The notes under the pieces were generated by a model, which saw nothing but the letters and a program-made list of their open reading frames with translations, made no database searches and was not told the DNA's origin. A stretch of 64,000 nucleotides of DNA from Vandiemenella viatica (lineage: Eukaryota; Arthropoda; Insecta; Orthoptera; Morabidae). The stretch lies in assembly GCA_031002005.1 (NCBI GenBank), contig JARYHS010008074.1, positions 8,750,924-8,814,923 of the forward strand, given 5' to 3'. Each line of letters begins with the position of its first letter. Positions within the stretch are counted from its first letter, which is position 1. Positions 1 through 10,190 of the stretch are shown piece after piece. The translations under genes were made by a program, and so were the position numbers.

Positions 1-210
1 CGATTTTCTAACTATTTAGTATAAACATTTTTTAAGTGTCGCACTCTCGTTATCTGAACTACACAGCTAATGCTTTTTATTCAGGTTTCATTATTTCTAT
101 TTTCTGAATTTGCAGATAAAGTAATTTGCGATTGAAAATTTGAGTGAATAGCATGCGCCCTTTCAACTCTTTGTTTATTATTTTGACTAAAAAAAAAAAA
201 AAAAAAGCTC

Positions 211-351
211 CAATGAAGTCTTTACGGCAATATCGCCGATGTGTTGTAAAAACACCATGTTTGGACGGCTGCCTTCGTCGTCTTCCTCACGTGCGTAATT
301 TGGTGTTTTTACAACAAAATCCGGCGATACGTTCATGAGGACTACATTGCA
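211..351. repeat. Imperfect inverted repeat (MITE-like hairpin)
   Basis: Two arms of about 47 bases (211-257 and 301-351) are reverse complements with a few mismatches. The inner part, TTGTAAAAACACCA against TGGTGTTTTTACAA, is exact, and both arms carry TATCGCCG or its complement. The loop is about 43 bases. No protein is encoded. The size and symmetry fit a tiny non-autonomous DNA element or a hairpin repeat; I see no clear target duplication. Confidence 0.55.
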
Positions 352-410
352 ATCATCCGCGGAGAAAGTGTCCTTTCTTACTATATATATATATATATAC
401 ATAACAATGA

Positions 411-604
411 ATCCCACAAAAACAATTCTTTTAAAAATTGGCCAAGTCTCGTGCTAGTGTAGTGACAAAAAGTTAGATCTTGTTTGAGTCAAGTTTACAC
501 TTCACTTTGTGAAATACAATGCTTGCTATCGGTGTTATGGAACATTTATTTAGAATAATAATTTAAAAAACCATTAACTTGGCCATTATGCATACCATGT
601 TTTT
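411..604 (+). repeat. One arm of the long-TIR element also found at 41,887
   Basis: Starts ATCCCACAAAAACAATTCTT and continues through GGCCAAGTCTCGTG, a GTGACAAAAAGTTA block, a CACTTCACTT block and TTGGCCATTATGCAT. The same order is seen at 41,887-42,100 and, inverted, at 42,190-42,396. Only one arm is present here, diverged from the other copy, so this is an older or partial member. Confidence 0.65.
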
Positions 605-877
605 AAACTGATCTGATGTGTTGTAAGACACATTGTATGTCTAGTGTTGAATATTTTCCATTTTTGATTATTTATTTAATAATTGGTTTAGATTTAAAAC
701 CAAAATGTAAAACCTCGAAATTCTAAAAATTTCTAATGTCATTTTGCTAATTAAAATATGTTAAATGTTATTTTTTATCACTTAACATTAAAATTGATTT
801 ATTAATTTAATTAACAGACGTTTATTATTTAATTTATTAACGCTTTAAATAACTATGTTTTAAATATATGCGAAAAA

Positions 878-972
878 AAAAACTGTTGGCGGCAATCCCG
901 CTGGATCCCGCGGGATTGGTGCAAATGCCGCAAAAATCCCGCGGCACTGAAAACACTGCGGGATTGCAATCC
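878..972. repeat. GC-rich cluster of CCCGCGGGATT-type palindromes
   Basis: Inside AT-rich DNA lies a short block with repeated GCAATCCCGC, ATCCCGCGGGATT and AATCCCGCGG words in both orientations. It ends at a TTAA that abuts the broken phospholipase-like reading frame at 973. It could be the end of a DNA transposon that cut the gene; the other end is not identified. Confidence 0.4.
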
Positions 973-1278
973 TTAACCATGTTCTCTGAATGCAGCATCT
1001 AATGGCTTGATTCCAGTATTACCAAGATTCAACCGCTTTTCCAGTTTTGTTCCAGGTACAAAAAACTGGTATGTCAGAACGTGAGCCTCATATGGCATTT
1101 TAGCGATCGGATTGTTTAACAAGCCACGACCCTTCTTCTTCGTTTTCATAGGAGGAATTCTTATTGAGCGACCTACTTCAGACATAAAGCCAGTACGGCA
1201 TGTAAACGCTGTCAATATGCACTTCGTCAAACAGCAGGCAACATCACCTGTGAGTAATATGAATGTTGCAGACACCAA
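973..1278 (-). pseudogene. Truncated parvovirus-VP1-like phospholipase A2 domain fragment
   Basis: The reading frame (101 codons) contains, from about residue 45, a basic KTKKKGRGLLNN stretch, a MPYEAH segment, a PGTKLEKRLNLGNTGIKPLD segment and AAFREHG at its end. This order matches the compact secreted-type phospholipase A2 domain of densovirus and parvovirus VP1, which also occurs in some insect mobile-element or virus-derived genes (family knowledge). The calcium-loop glycines are altered (YQFFVPGT rather than a YxxCGPGT type) and the frame ends just after the REH motif, so the catalytic HD pair is lost. The break coincides with a TTAA and the GC-rich block at 878-972. It is a relic, not an enzyme. 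Whether it came from an endogenous densovirus, a Polinton-like element or another repeat cannot be decided here. Confidence 0.55.
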
Positions 1279-1659
1279 GCGGGAGAATAAGAAGAATATT
1301 GGACCTGAGTTCCCATAGAAAGTGAGGGCTTTATCACATAATTATCAGTTCCGCTCGTTGCAACTGAAATCCAATTGACTTGCTTCCATACGTCACTCGG
1401 AATCTGGAATCTGCAAAAATATTTAACACTCACAGCCTTTTCTAAAGAAGAACAACACATGAATAACTCACTGTCGAAAAGCACTGAGAGCCAGATCACT
1501 GTTGTGCATTTCTACAAAAAAAATCTAGCTATATAAATTTATTTCTTGCCGTACTGTATTAGAGACACTCTCATTTAAATAACAATAAAACATAAATAAA
1601 TTACTTGTGCTCGCACATGTGGTCTGAGCTGATTGAAGTTAATTTAATAGCTCCCATAA

Positions 1660-1863
1660 TTACTCTCTTCCAACGCAGTCGTAGTATTTGAACTTTGTAA
1701 TGTCCTCCTGCTGAGATGCCATCACGTCAACGGTAAACCCAATTTGCAGCCACGCCAATTTACTGCCTATTAGTTTCCGGCAGAGAGTTTTGAAGGCTTT
1801 GTCGTTAGACATTTCCTCCAAGTTTGTTGGATGAGTCATATCCTGGCTGTAGGTGTGTCTTCA
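1660..1863 (-). pseudogene. Unassigned open fragment upstream of the PLA2-like relic
   Basis: On the minus strand a frame of about 67 codons is open, with Met at 1,839 and a stop at 1,660-1,662. Its composition looks coding (a LEEMSNDKAFKTLCRKL stretch, a DVMASQQEDITKFKYYD stretch). It lies in the same orientation as the PLA2-like fragment and may be another piece of the same decayed gene. I do not recognise the family. Between the two, at about 1,400, a TTTTTGCAG sequence on the minus strand could be a splice acceptor, but this is weak. Confidence 0.25.
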
Positions 1864-1903
1864 GTTTTGGCATTCTTATTTGTCTATCCTAGATTCGGTG
1901 TGT

Positions 1904-2840
1904 CTAATAGTTCGTAATGAGAGCCTTAGGTCCGAAATAGGGTCCAAGCCCAGTTGGATAATTCTCCAGCTCTTTTATTAGGGGGTTTGCTGAGTTTTGC
2001 GCTAGTTTGTAAAACTTAACGGCAAGTTCTTGGAATCTATGTCTTAGGGTTTGGAGGCCTGTAGCTACGTGTATGGCATTAGAGGGGAACCTGCTATCTA
2101 CGTGCAGGGCTCTCTTTAGTGCTCTATTTTTCACAGTCTGTAGACGATGCAGATGTGTGTTGGTAGCGTAACCCCATACAGGGCAGGCGTATTCGAATAT
2201 TGGCCTGATCAGGGAGCAGTAGATCCGCACGCCCGTGGACGCAGGTAGCTTGCTGTCCTTATTGATAAGCGGGTAGAGTGCTTGCAGCCTTGCGCTGGCG
2301 CGTTTACGCAGGTCCTCTATGTGGGCTCTCCACGTTAGTCTTGAGTCCAGCGTAACTCCCAGGTATCGTACCGTTTTGGACCATGGTATTAGATTATTGT
2401 TTAATTTCAGCTGAGGGTCCGGCTGCGGACGCAGGCGTTGCCCTCTTCTTCTTGTTAACATGATGGCCTGAGTTTTGGCGGGGTTGATCTCAATTCTCCA
2501 ACGCCTCGCCCAGGCCTCGGTTTTCTGTAGCACGTTTTGCAGTGACGATGACCTTGCAGCGGCTGCTGGTGAAAAAGGCGGTGTCATCAGCGTAAGTTGC
2601 TGTGTTGACGTTTTCTTGGGTGGGCACGTTGGCTGTATACAGGCAGTACAGCAAGGGGCTGAGAGCCGATCCTTGGGGTACGCCAGCCATTATTCTGCGT
2701 CGGGTTGATGTGGCTTTGTCGACTCTTACGCAGAATGTTCGTTCCTCTAGATACGACTTGATCAGATTGATTAATTTGCCAGTAAACCCAATACTGATTG
2801 CTTGCACGGACAAGTGCTGTCTATTTATAGTGGGCTGCTA
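1904..2840 (-). pseudogene. 5'-truncated Jockey-type LINE, reverse transcriptase and C-terminus
   Basis: Minus-strand frames at 2,813-2,490 and 2,587-1,904 together give the second half of a LINE ORF2. The first has IMAGVPQGSALSPLLYCLY and the catalytic TYADDTAFF box. The second has the thumb and connection region (INPAKTQAIMLTRR, VRYLGVTLDSRLTW, IRPIFEYACPVWGYAT). One frameshift near 2,500-2,580 separates them. Everything 5' of the LIKSYLEERTF segment is missing, as expected for incomplete reverse transcription. The spacing and wording match arthropod Jockey-clade elements. Dead copy. Confidence 0.85.
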
Positions 2841-3072
2841 GTCAATGAATCAACTGCGTTTCCACATCCGTTACGAAGGATCCAGTGTTCAAGTGGTTCT
2901 TTTTAACCACATGCCGCCCTCTTAATAAGATCACGAAGATGCATGCAGGAGTACCAGAGGGTAACATGTCTGCGTTCCGCATGCGGCTGCGGAATGACTC
3001 AGGCTGATTGCTGTAGTACAGTCAGAGGACGTTCTAATATATATATATAACCTAAACAAATAGCGAGATCAA
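2841..3072. other. Intergenic, nothing recognised
   Basis: Mixed-composition DNA between the Jockey relic and the ribozyme-like repeat. No reading frame, RNA gene or repeat identified. Confidence 0.4.
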
Positions 3073-3200
3073 CGACGTCACACTTCACTTCTATATGGCC
3101 CTGATGAAGGCCCCAGGTTGGGCGCCCAAAAGTCGGTAGTAATATCGATAAAAGCAGCGCCAGTCCCGAAAAACGAAGTGAAATATCTGATTAAAATGAC
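3073..3200 (+). repeat. Repeat with hammerhead-ribozyme-like core, copy 1
   Basis: CTGATGA at 3,101-3,107 is followed by a GC hairpin (GGCCCC, loop AGGTT, GGGCGCC) and then CAAAA GTCGG, where copy 2 at 5,041 has GAAAC GTCGG. Upstream, CGACGTC at 3,073-3,079 could pair with GTCG to form helix III and place a GUC at the cleavage position. This is the type-III hammerhead order except that no helix I pairing is evident and the GAAA box is mutated. The 3' 60 bases (GCAGCGCCARTCCCGAAAAA region) are shared with copy 2. Confidence 0.5.
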
Positions 3201-3322
3201 GCCTGCTATAAGCGTAAAATATTGTATAATAAGCAATAATGTTTGCATGTATTGGTAAATACTTATTTACCATCATCATATCAAGGTACAACGAATAGAA
3301 TTCTTCCTAGCATTGCAGAGAT

Positions 3323-4877
3323 ATGATTTACTCACTATTGAATGGCGGGAGAGTATTTCACACGGTAGTTGATAACCTCGCCTCGTTAGAGTCGCTACTA
3401 TGTTTAGTTTTATGTGGAGATTTTATTGTTGACTTTCTTAATCACAGCAATGAGAAGCTATATATGGAAGCACTGATGTTGTCTTTTAACTTAATGGCAC
3501 TTGTAAATTTTCCTACAAGAATACAAAATAATAACAGGGCAATTGATAATTTTTATGGGTATTTCTCAGTACAGTAATTACAACATACTTCCAGTAATAA
3601 ATGGTATCTCAGACCATGATGCCCAGCTGTTATGTCCAAGTCCAGAAACCCTTTTAACCAGATAAAGAAGAAATATTAATAATAATAATAAAAAAAACAT
3701 TTCATAGATTCTTTAAATAATGAACACTGTTCAGAAGTGTACAATGCACGGGGTGTTAATGCAAAATTTTATTCCATTCTCAGTATATTTCCAACACATT
3801 CGAAGGAAGTTTTTCAAAAAATGAAAGTTGACAACAGTCCAAACAGTGAATTGGGTAAGGGATAGATAACAAAGGGTATTAGTATAATGTAAAACAAAAA
3901 GGGACCATGACTTAAAAGTAAGAGAATCAGATAATTATACACTGAAAGCTCATTATAAACTTTATTCTAAATTACTAAGAAATGTAATTAGAAAGGCTAA
4001 GAACAGGTATATATCAAAGATAATAGGGAATTCAGGCAATAAGATGAAAACTATATGGAATATAATAAAAACTGAAACAGGAAAATCTGTAAATTACTGT
4101 AAAGACATAAAAATAGATAAAAAGGCTCCGTGCATAATGAAGTAGATGAAGTTTGTGAAATATTTAACAAACAATTTACTTCAGTTGTAGAGAAATTAGG
4201 CATAGAAAAGCAATCCCCACATAGTGCCCTAAGACTTATTCAGACTGCTTTCCCAAATAGATTTGTGGAGATGCAATTGTCACCAGTAACAGTCTCAGAA
4301 ATAAATAAACTCATGAAACAATAAAAACCTAAAATTTCTTCCACATTTGTAATGAATCCTTAATGCAAGGTGTGTTTAAAAATAGACTAAAACATGCAGT
4401 TGTAAGACCATTCTTTAAAAAAGGAAAACAACATGTGTAGATAACTATCGTCCAATTTCATTTCTTTCCGGATTCTCAAAGATTTTGAAAAAGTCATGTA
4501 TTGTAAAGTAATAAAACATGTTAGACAATATAATACCCTTACTTATTCACAATTTGGGTTCCAAAAAGGATCCTCCACAGAAATGGCTATAGATTCATTT
4601 TTAAATAACACATTTGAGGAACTGAGTAACAAAATAAGCCCTGCAGTATTATTTTGTGATCTTGTGAAAGCGTTTGACTGTGTAAATCATAAATTACTTT
4701 TTGAAAAAATATGGTATACTATTCTGAAATAAGTAAAAATGCTTCATCAGACTGGGAGCAAATAAAACATAGAATTCGACAAGGCTCTGTCCTAGGAACC
4801 CTCCTCTTTTTGTTATACATCAATGACCTTCCTGGATAACTCATCTGACAAAGTTAAGAGTGTTTTATTTGCAGATG
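3323..4877 (+). pseudogene. Decayed LINE: endonuclease and partial reverse transcriptase
   Basis: Fragments in shifting frames read in order as a LINE ORF2. The endonuclease part has LCGDFIVDFLNHS and FNLMALVNFPTRIQ. A linker reads VDEVCEIFNKQFTSVVEKL. The reverse transcriptase fingers read LTYSQFGFQKGSSTEMAID, followed by LFCDLVKAFDCVNHKLL and RQGSVLGTLLFLLYINDLP. The frame reaches VLFADA at 4,877, one residue into the catalytic ADD box, and is cut there by the inverted ribozyme-like repeat. There are at least four frameshifts or stops. The copy is both internally decayed and 3'-truncated, flanked by ribozyme-like repeat copies on both sides. Confidence 0.8.
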
Positions 4878-4933
4878 CTCGGCGCCCAACCTGGGGCATG
4901 TAGAAGTGAAGTATCGCTTGTGACGATTTTCAC
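4878..4933 (-). repeat. Inverted partial copy of the ribozyme-like repeat
   Basis: Reads, on the minus strand, CGTCACAAGCGATACTTCAC then CCCCAGGTTGGGCGCCGA. It therefore matches the upstream and stem-II parts of copies 1 and 2 but lacks the CTGATGA box. It sits exactly at the break of the LINE reading frame. Confidence 0.6.
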
Positions 4934-5040
4934 ACCACTCCGTCGTTAATTATTTGTAGATTTTGCAACACAAAATTTCCAACTACAGCAACATCTGTGG
5001 AACAGCTTACACCCGCTGCTGGTAACTATTCTTCAATACT

Positions 5041-5153
5041 TCAATTCTTTACGGCCCTGATGAAGGCCCCAGGTTGGGCGCCGAAACGTCGGTAGTAATA
5101 CATCGATAAAAGCAGCGCCAATCCCGAAAAACTAAGTGGAATATCTGATTATT
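5041..5153 (+). repeat. Repeat with hammerhead-ribozyme-like core, copy 2
   Basis: CTGATGA at 5,057-5,063, stem II GGCCCC-AGGTT-GGGCGCC at 5,065-5,082, then GAAAC at 5,083-5,087 followed by GTCGG. The two invariant hammerhead boxes and a stable intervening hairpin are thus intact here. Helix I and the 5' strand of helix III are not obvious in the upstream sequence of this copy. The rest of the repeat to 5,152 is about 90% like copy 1. Confidence 0.5.
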
Positions 5154-5284
5154 GCTTTTTTAATAGCCCAGGCATTTTAGGTTTGAACCACAAAAAAATA
5201 ATGTCGAGCTGAAATATGGCACAGACGTTCCGCAGCACCTATGAAACGAGTACTGGGGTGTCCGCATTATGTTTTTTTTTTTCC

Positions 5285-6190
5285 CAGGTCAAAAGGGCTT
5301 AAAAAGGGATTGAGAGCCAAATCGGTTTAAACTCGTTGTAACAATTAAAATGACAGATTTAGTAACGTTTTATTGCACCGAAGATAATTAGAATAGGCTA
5401 ACCAATGAATAAAAGTGTAATATCGGCACAATTATTATTTAAAAGTAAAAGTATTGTCACATTTTATCATGAAGGCAGTACGAAATATAAGCTTCTTTTT
5501 TCAATCTCTCTGCATTTCGGAAAAACTGTCAAAGTTACCAGGTCAGGACCAATGATCAAAGTCGTAGTACACACTTTCAGAATCAAAATCGTATATCCTT
5601 CATCCCTCTGTAACATATGGTTGGTGAGATACGCGTTGAAACAAGCACACGAGAGTCAGCCCCGGGGCCAGGGATCCGCGCGCCGCTCCCCGAGTATTAT
5701 CGGTATGAACCTAAAAAATATAGTGTAGACCAGAAAATTTGCGCAGATGTTATTTACAACCTGTTTCTCTTGAAAAGTCCCCCATCTCTGAGGTGTCCTC
5801 TTCATAGTTTTTATCGGGGCAAATTTTTTAAGTGGGGCTTAAATGCCATAATCAGTATAAACGTTTTGTAGCTCTTAAAATATCAGCTTTAGTATCATTT
5901 AATTGCACTATAAGTAATTGGGAAGGTTAATTATTGAATGTCGACCTAGCTTTGGGCGCAATTATTGTACAAAAGTAAAAAAAAAAATACATTTGTTCGT
6001 GCAACAGGTACTAAACATGACTTATTTTGTAACAAAGCCAGATTTCCTAAAAACGATCAAATTTACCAAGACCTGTTATCAAACTTGTAGAACGCTCTTT
6101 CAGCATTAAAATGGTATATTCATCATGTTTTTGTGACAAACGGTTGGCGAGATATGCATCGAAACATTCAAAACAACATGCAGAGGTCAG
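5285..6190 (+). repeat. Two strongly diverged direct repeats
   Basis: Blocks at about 5,340-5,680 and 5,850-6,190 share the same ordered words: TTTAGTA..TTTTATTGCAC / TTTAATTGCACTATAA, ATTATTTAAAAGTAAAAG / ATTGTACAAAAGTAAAAA, TTCAGAATCAAAATCGTATA / TTCAGCATTAAAATGGTATA, and GGTTGGTGAGATACGCGTTG / GGTTGGCGAGATATGCATCG. No protein is conserved between them. This is an old tandem or double insertion of an unclassified repeat. Confidence 0.5.
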
Positions 6191-6375
6191 CATAAAGCGC
6201 CGTTACACTTACCCTTCCCCTTCTGTCTGCGTCATTCTAATCTCTTCGAATAGTGCGCTGAGATTTTGTGTTCTTGCCATTATATCTAAACTGACAGGAA
6301 GAAACCTTGAAAATGACGAAACGTTTTGCAAAATTATAAATCATACAATTTTTTATTAAAATCTTTAAATGAAAT

Positions 6376-6692
6376 TTAATGTTCATCTTCATCATCGAAC
6401 CCAACATCTGAACCATTATGGGTGACAGTATCGCATATAGATCTTCGGCCATGTCCACACATTAGTGAACACGGATACAGTCACACCTATCTCCGTAGAT
6501 GTTGTTACAATTGCAGGACACCAAATTAAAGAGATGATCCAGAGCAGGTGTAAGTCGGGTAGTCACTGGCACAATAGCTCCATTTTGAATTTTCCAGCCC
6601 CAGTCTTCAAGATCTAAAGAATTGAATTTGAATTCTTGAATCTGTAAGTATACTCGTAGAGAATGCTGCAGATGTTGGTTGAAGGGACGCAA
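6376..6692 (-). pseudogene. C-terminal fragment of a repeat-encoded protein with Cys-rich tail
   Basis: The minus frame reads HSLRVYLQIQEF, then DLEDWGWKIQNGAIVPV, then LFNLVSCNCNNIYGDRCDC, with a frameshift and an acidic last stretch GSDVGFDDEDEH ending at 6,376. The WGW segment followed by a CxC...C.C tail and an acidic C-terminus resembles the end of proteins that recur in arthropod repeats; I cannot name the superfamily. Only the last 100 or so residues remain and the tail cysteines are incomplete. Relic. Confidence 0.4.
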
Positions 6693-7479
6693 CTGACGGG
6701 GTAAACTGATTCAACGACGATGTAAATAAAAATATGTAACACTGCAATTCATTTTGAAAAGATAGATAAATAAAATACAAATATCTGATATAATTTTACA
6801 CAACCCTGGAGTCGACTACTGACTGCACCTAAAAATTTTTTTAAACAAACAAATCTGTTTACAATTTTCAAACACATTTAATTTAAATTACTTCTATTCT
6901 ACAATTTCCGTTGAAATGTGTATTCTTTTGTGTTACTGCCGCTCCTTCGCCCAGGATATTGTCAACTGCTGCAAAGATGTTTGTCAAAACTTCCACATAT
7001 CGGTATTAGTTGATAATCCACATCCGATGATTGCAAGTTTGTTTTTGGAATAGTTCATTTTTTAAATAATCACTTTCCTATGTCCATTCCACGGTAGCCA
7101 ATTATGCAAGGTTAAATACTTTTATTTTCTGTAACTTTTGTCCTGTCGCGGCTTCGCTAATTTTGCAAGGTTACACTCTCGTTTCCTGCAGCCCGTATTG
7201 CATTTTGAACACACACCAAAATGTCTTACGATAGCTTCCTTCCTTTAATAATTCATCTGTATATTCATCAATATTTTTCAATTACGAGGAAACATTTATT
7301 GTTTTCACTAAACCATTTACAAATATAATTTCTTTGAATGAGAAAGAAAATCTTCATACTTCAGACTCGACTTATCAACATATTGTTTCCATAACAACCA
7401 ACCAAACAAAACATTAATATTCAGAGATAATTTTTTGTCTGCGATATAAGTCACAAGTTAATAAATATTTATGGTTGTT
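6693..7479. other. AT-rich intergenic stretch, nothing recognised
   Basis: No open frame, tRNA or transposon ends identified. A CTAATTTTGCAAGGTTA-like word occurs twice near 7,100-7,170, about 70 bases apart, perhaps a short duplication. Confidence 0.4.
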
Positions 7480-8200
7480 ATCTTACACTTATCTCTATTA
7501 TCTATTTCGGTTTGATATCAAGAGAGATAAATGACTCGTGACAAAAAATACGTTATAATGATACTTTTGCCCTTAAAGATAAAATTTCGATTAATTCCTT
7601 TCTTAAAATATGATTTGTTCAAAGCGGAGACCTTAGTCGCTAAAAAAAAAACCCTCATTTCACTACTTAGGTTAGATATCAAGGAAGACAAATAGCTCAT
7701 GATTAAAAAAAAAATACGTTATGGAAATAATGACTTTGTTTCCCTTCTTAAAATATGATTTGACTAAAGAAGAGACCTTAATCTTTAAAATGATACCTCA
7801 ATTATCTACATCGGTTAGATACCAAATGGCTCGTGACACAAAAATGCGTTGCAGGAATATTGATTCTTTTGCCCTTTAATGGTCTAATTTCGAAAAATTT
7901 CCTGTGTTGATATATGATGTCATCAAAGCGAAGATCTGAATCTTTAAAATGATATATCATTTATCGATTTCGGTTAGGTATCCAGGGAGATTAATGGTTC
8001 GTGACACAAAAAAAAATCGTATTTTAGAAATACTGACATTTTTGTCCTTTAAAGGTTGAATTTGGAAAAATTACTTTCTTAAAATTTGATGTGACCAAAG
8101 CGGATATTTTAATCTTTGAAAGATACCTCATTTATCGTCTTCGGTTAGGAATGAAAGGAGACAATGGCTTCTTACATAAAACCATCTTTTAGAAATTTGC
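7480..8200 (+). repeat. Decayed tandem repeat, about 160-bp period, about five units
   Basis: The word TCGGTTAGATAYC recurs at about 7,510, 7,671, 7,814, 7,973 and 8,144. Each is followed by GGCTCGTGACA, an AATACGTT-like word, a TTTTGCCCTTTAA word, TTAAAATATGATTTG and AAGCGGAGACCTTAATCTTTAAAATGATA in the same order. Units differ by many substitutions and small indels, so the array is old. Confidence 0.7.
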
Positions 8201-9629
8201 CTGATCCTGCTAAGTTTAGGTTTCAAAAAAAATTAAACAGTTGATCCGCAGTTCGATGCTTGCGTGTAACTATGATTTAATAATACCGAAAACTAATCAA
8301 ATATGAGTAATAATTATTTATGTCAATATTTTAGTGGCTTTATTGAAATAGTAGTAGACAACTGGGTCGTTTAGGAACGGAATACCCTAAGAGATAATGA
8401 TGGACTATCCTGTAGAGAACTGGTTTCGAAATACTGAAAAAAAATACAAGAAAACGAAAATCCATTTCGATAGGTGTAACTCTGCTATGCAGCATAATCA
8501 TAACTGTTTAACTGCAAATAGACCAGTGATGGATTTCTCGTTATTACGTAGAATCCTAGTATGTTTGATTTTTTTTTTTAATATTAAACTTTAGGTGCCC
8601 TGTTTTAGCTTACGAAAGTTAGTGAGGCCTATCAAAGTATGTTTAAAATTAATAATGGATTCACATGGATGGATCCCACGCATGCGGGAATGTATAGCAA
8701 CAGCATCGGTTCGCTCCCAGGCATGCTAATAATTTTATCTTACGTGCAGAGGCTTCATAGAGTGTGTAGGAGGGTATGTTAATAATTTAGCCTTGAGGGG
8801 TGGGGGAATTGACGTTAGCAGTGGTGACACATGTTGTTAATTATTATTTGTGTACCGCAGACTCGCCTGCTGCCAATTAAGGTGAGTTTAGTTTAACTAA
8901 TCCTTTGTATGGGGAGGACTCCATTCCTGCCAATTAAAGTTAGTTAAGGTTGTTTAGAACTTTTGTTTGCGGTGAAACCGCCGTCAAATACCTACTATGC
9001 ATGATTCAGTGGTTCTGCAACAACCATAATTTTAACAGAAACCATCTTTAGCTTCCATTTATATATATACCATTTCCATGTTTAGTCGCTTCAAGTGTTA
9101 GCTATTTCCTTGCTGCTTCTAAACTCTGTTGTGTTCTCTTCTTAACAGCCTTTTTACCATTCTCATCTTACTATGTTAGAGAAGTTCCATACTTCCCGGT
9201 ATATTCTATTTTAAGTAAAAACTTGTTTCCTTTTTTTAATATAGTCTTGAACTGTCCTCACTTCGACTCCACTGGGTCTTGTAGAGAACTCACTTTCGCC
9301 AATGATCCAAATAATAGTTTTAAACAATGTGGTGTCAGGCGAATGACATTTATTCACTAAAAATCCAATTAATTGCGAGGCTGAATCGTTTGATTCTCTG
9401 AAATAACATCCCTGCCAGCAAATATTTTAAATTCAACTACTTTTCTACATAATTCGACATTAATTTTTATTGCTTTGCTATGTTCGAATGTACGATCCGT
9501 GGCACATTAGACTAACTAAGTTAAGATAATCGTAAGAGCATATCAACCTCTTCATATTTTGTTTTAATTGAGGGAAATTGTTTTATAACAAGAAAAAATC
9601 CAATTTAGAATACAACAATAATAAAACTT
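8201..9629. other. Intergenic or 3'-flanking sequence of the channel gene
   Basis: No coding frame, TIR or LTR recognised. A CTGCCAATTAA word occurs twice near 8,870-8,940. The part next to 9,630 would be 3' UTR and downstream flank of the minus-strand channel exon; no single convincing polyadenylation site stands out. Confidence 0.35.
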
Positions 9630-9833
9630 TCATATAAAAAATATATAAATCCAGTAAAGTGCGTTGAATGCCATAAACGCCAGCGGGAACAGCAGACGGC
9701 TTCTCCTGTCGATCCAGCCGGCTATCTCCTGGGGAGTCATCGTCGTGAGAGAGTTGGTCGGCGACGAGTCGCTGCTGGAGGGTGGACTCTCCAAAACGCT
9801 CTGCTCACACGAAACGTGCTGATTTCCGGTGTT
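9630..9833 (-). CDS. Terminal exon of a Cys-loop ligand-gated channel subunit (TM4)
   Basis: Minus strand: an acceptor (pyrimidine-rich run, TTTATATTTCAG) precedes 68 in-frame codons that end in TGA at 9,630-9,632. The peptide starts with a Ser/Pro/Thr-rich stretch (SPPSSSDSSPTNS), then MTPQEIAGWIDRRSRLLFPL and a hydrophobic AFMAFNALYWIYIFFI terminus. The IDRRSRxxFPxxFxxFNxxYW pattern is the pre-M4 and fourth transmembrane helix of pentameric ligand-gated ion channels; the wording is closest, from memory, to arthropod glycine/GABA-like, pH- or histamine-gated chloride channel subunits. The rest of the protein must lie upstream on the minus strand, at higher coordinates; 28,921-29,107 is a candidate preceding exon of compatible phase. 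The other two frames are closed by stops. Confidence 0.85.
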   Translation of the reverse strand, partial: NTGNQHVSCEQSVLESPPSSSDSSPTNSLTTMTPQEIAGWIDRRSRLLFPLAFMAFNALYWIYIFFI

Positions 9834-10033
9834 CTGAAATATAAAGCAAAAAACTAAAGTGCAGATGGTCAGTATGTATAGAGTTTAATGTTTCACAGAA
9901 ATGTTCTTTCGTTATTTCTATGATGCGAATCGCACTTAAAATTACTAACAACGGTGAATGATGAGTCTAATTCTTCCTTGATAAAAACGCAAAAATCGTT
10001 GACTCAGTTCACCGGAAGTTAGTATTAGACTGA

Positions 10034-10190
10034 TATCCTCTTATATAAAATACGAATCTGGAGACTGGGCACGTCGTCAATAGCCATTGGCTAGAGAACA
10101 GTCACGTGCCAGCCGTCACTCGCCAATCAACAGACACCATATTGCAATAATTCCTTTATATTGCTTTTTGTTTATTTACGACTAGTAGGG
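10034..10190 (-). repeat. Terminal module of the 18-24 kb repeat family, inverted
   Basis: Begins ATCCTCTTATATAAAA and contains CATTGGCTAGAGAACAGTCA, CGTGCCAGCCGTCACTCG, CCAATCAACAGACACCATAT and GCTTTTTGTTTATTTACGAC. It is the reverse complement of the ends at about 20,440-20,595 and 24,555-24,705. Only the terminal 155 bases are present at this site. Confidence 0.75.
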
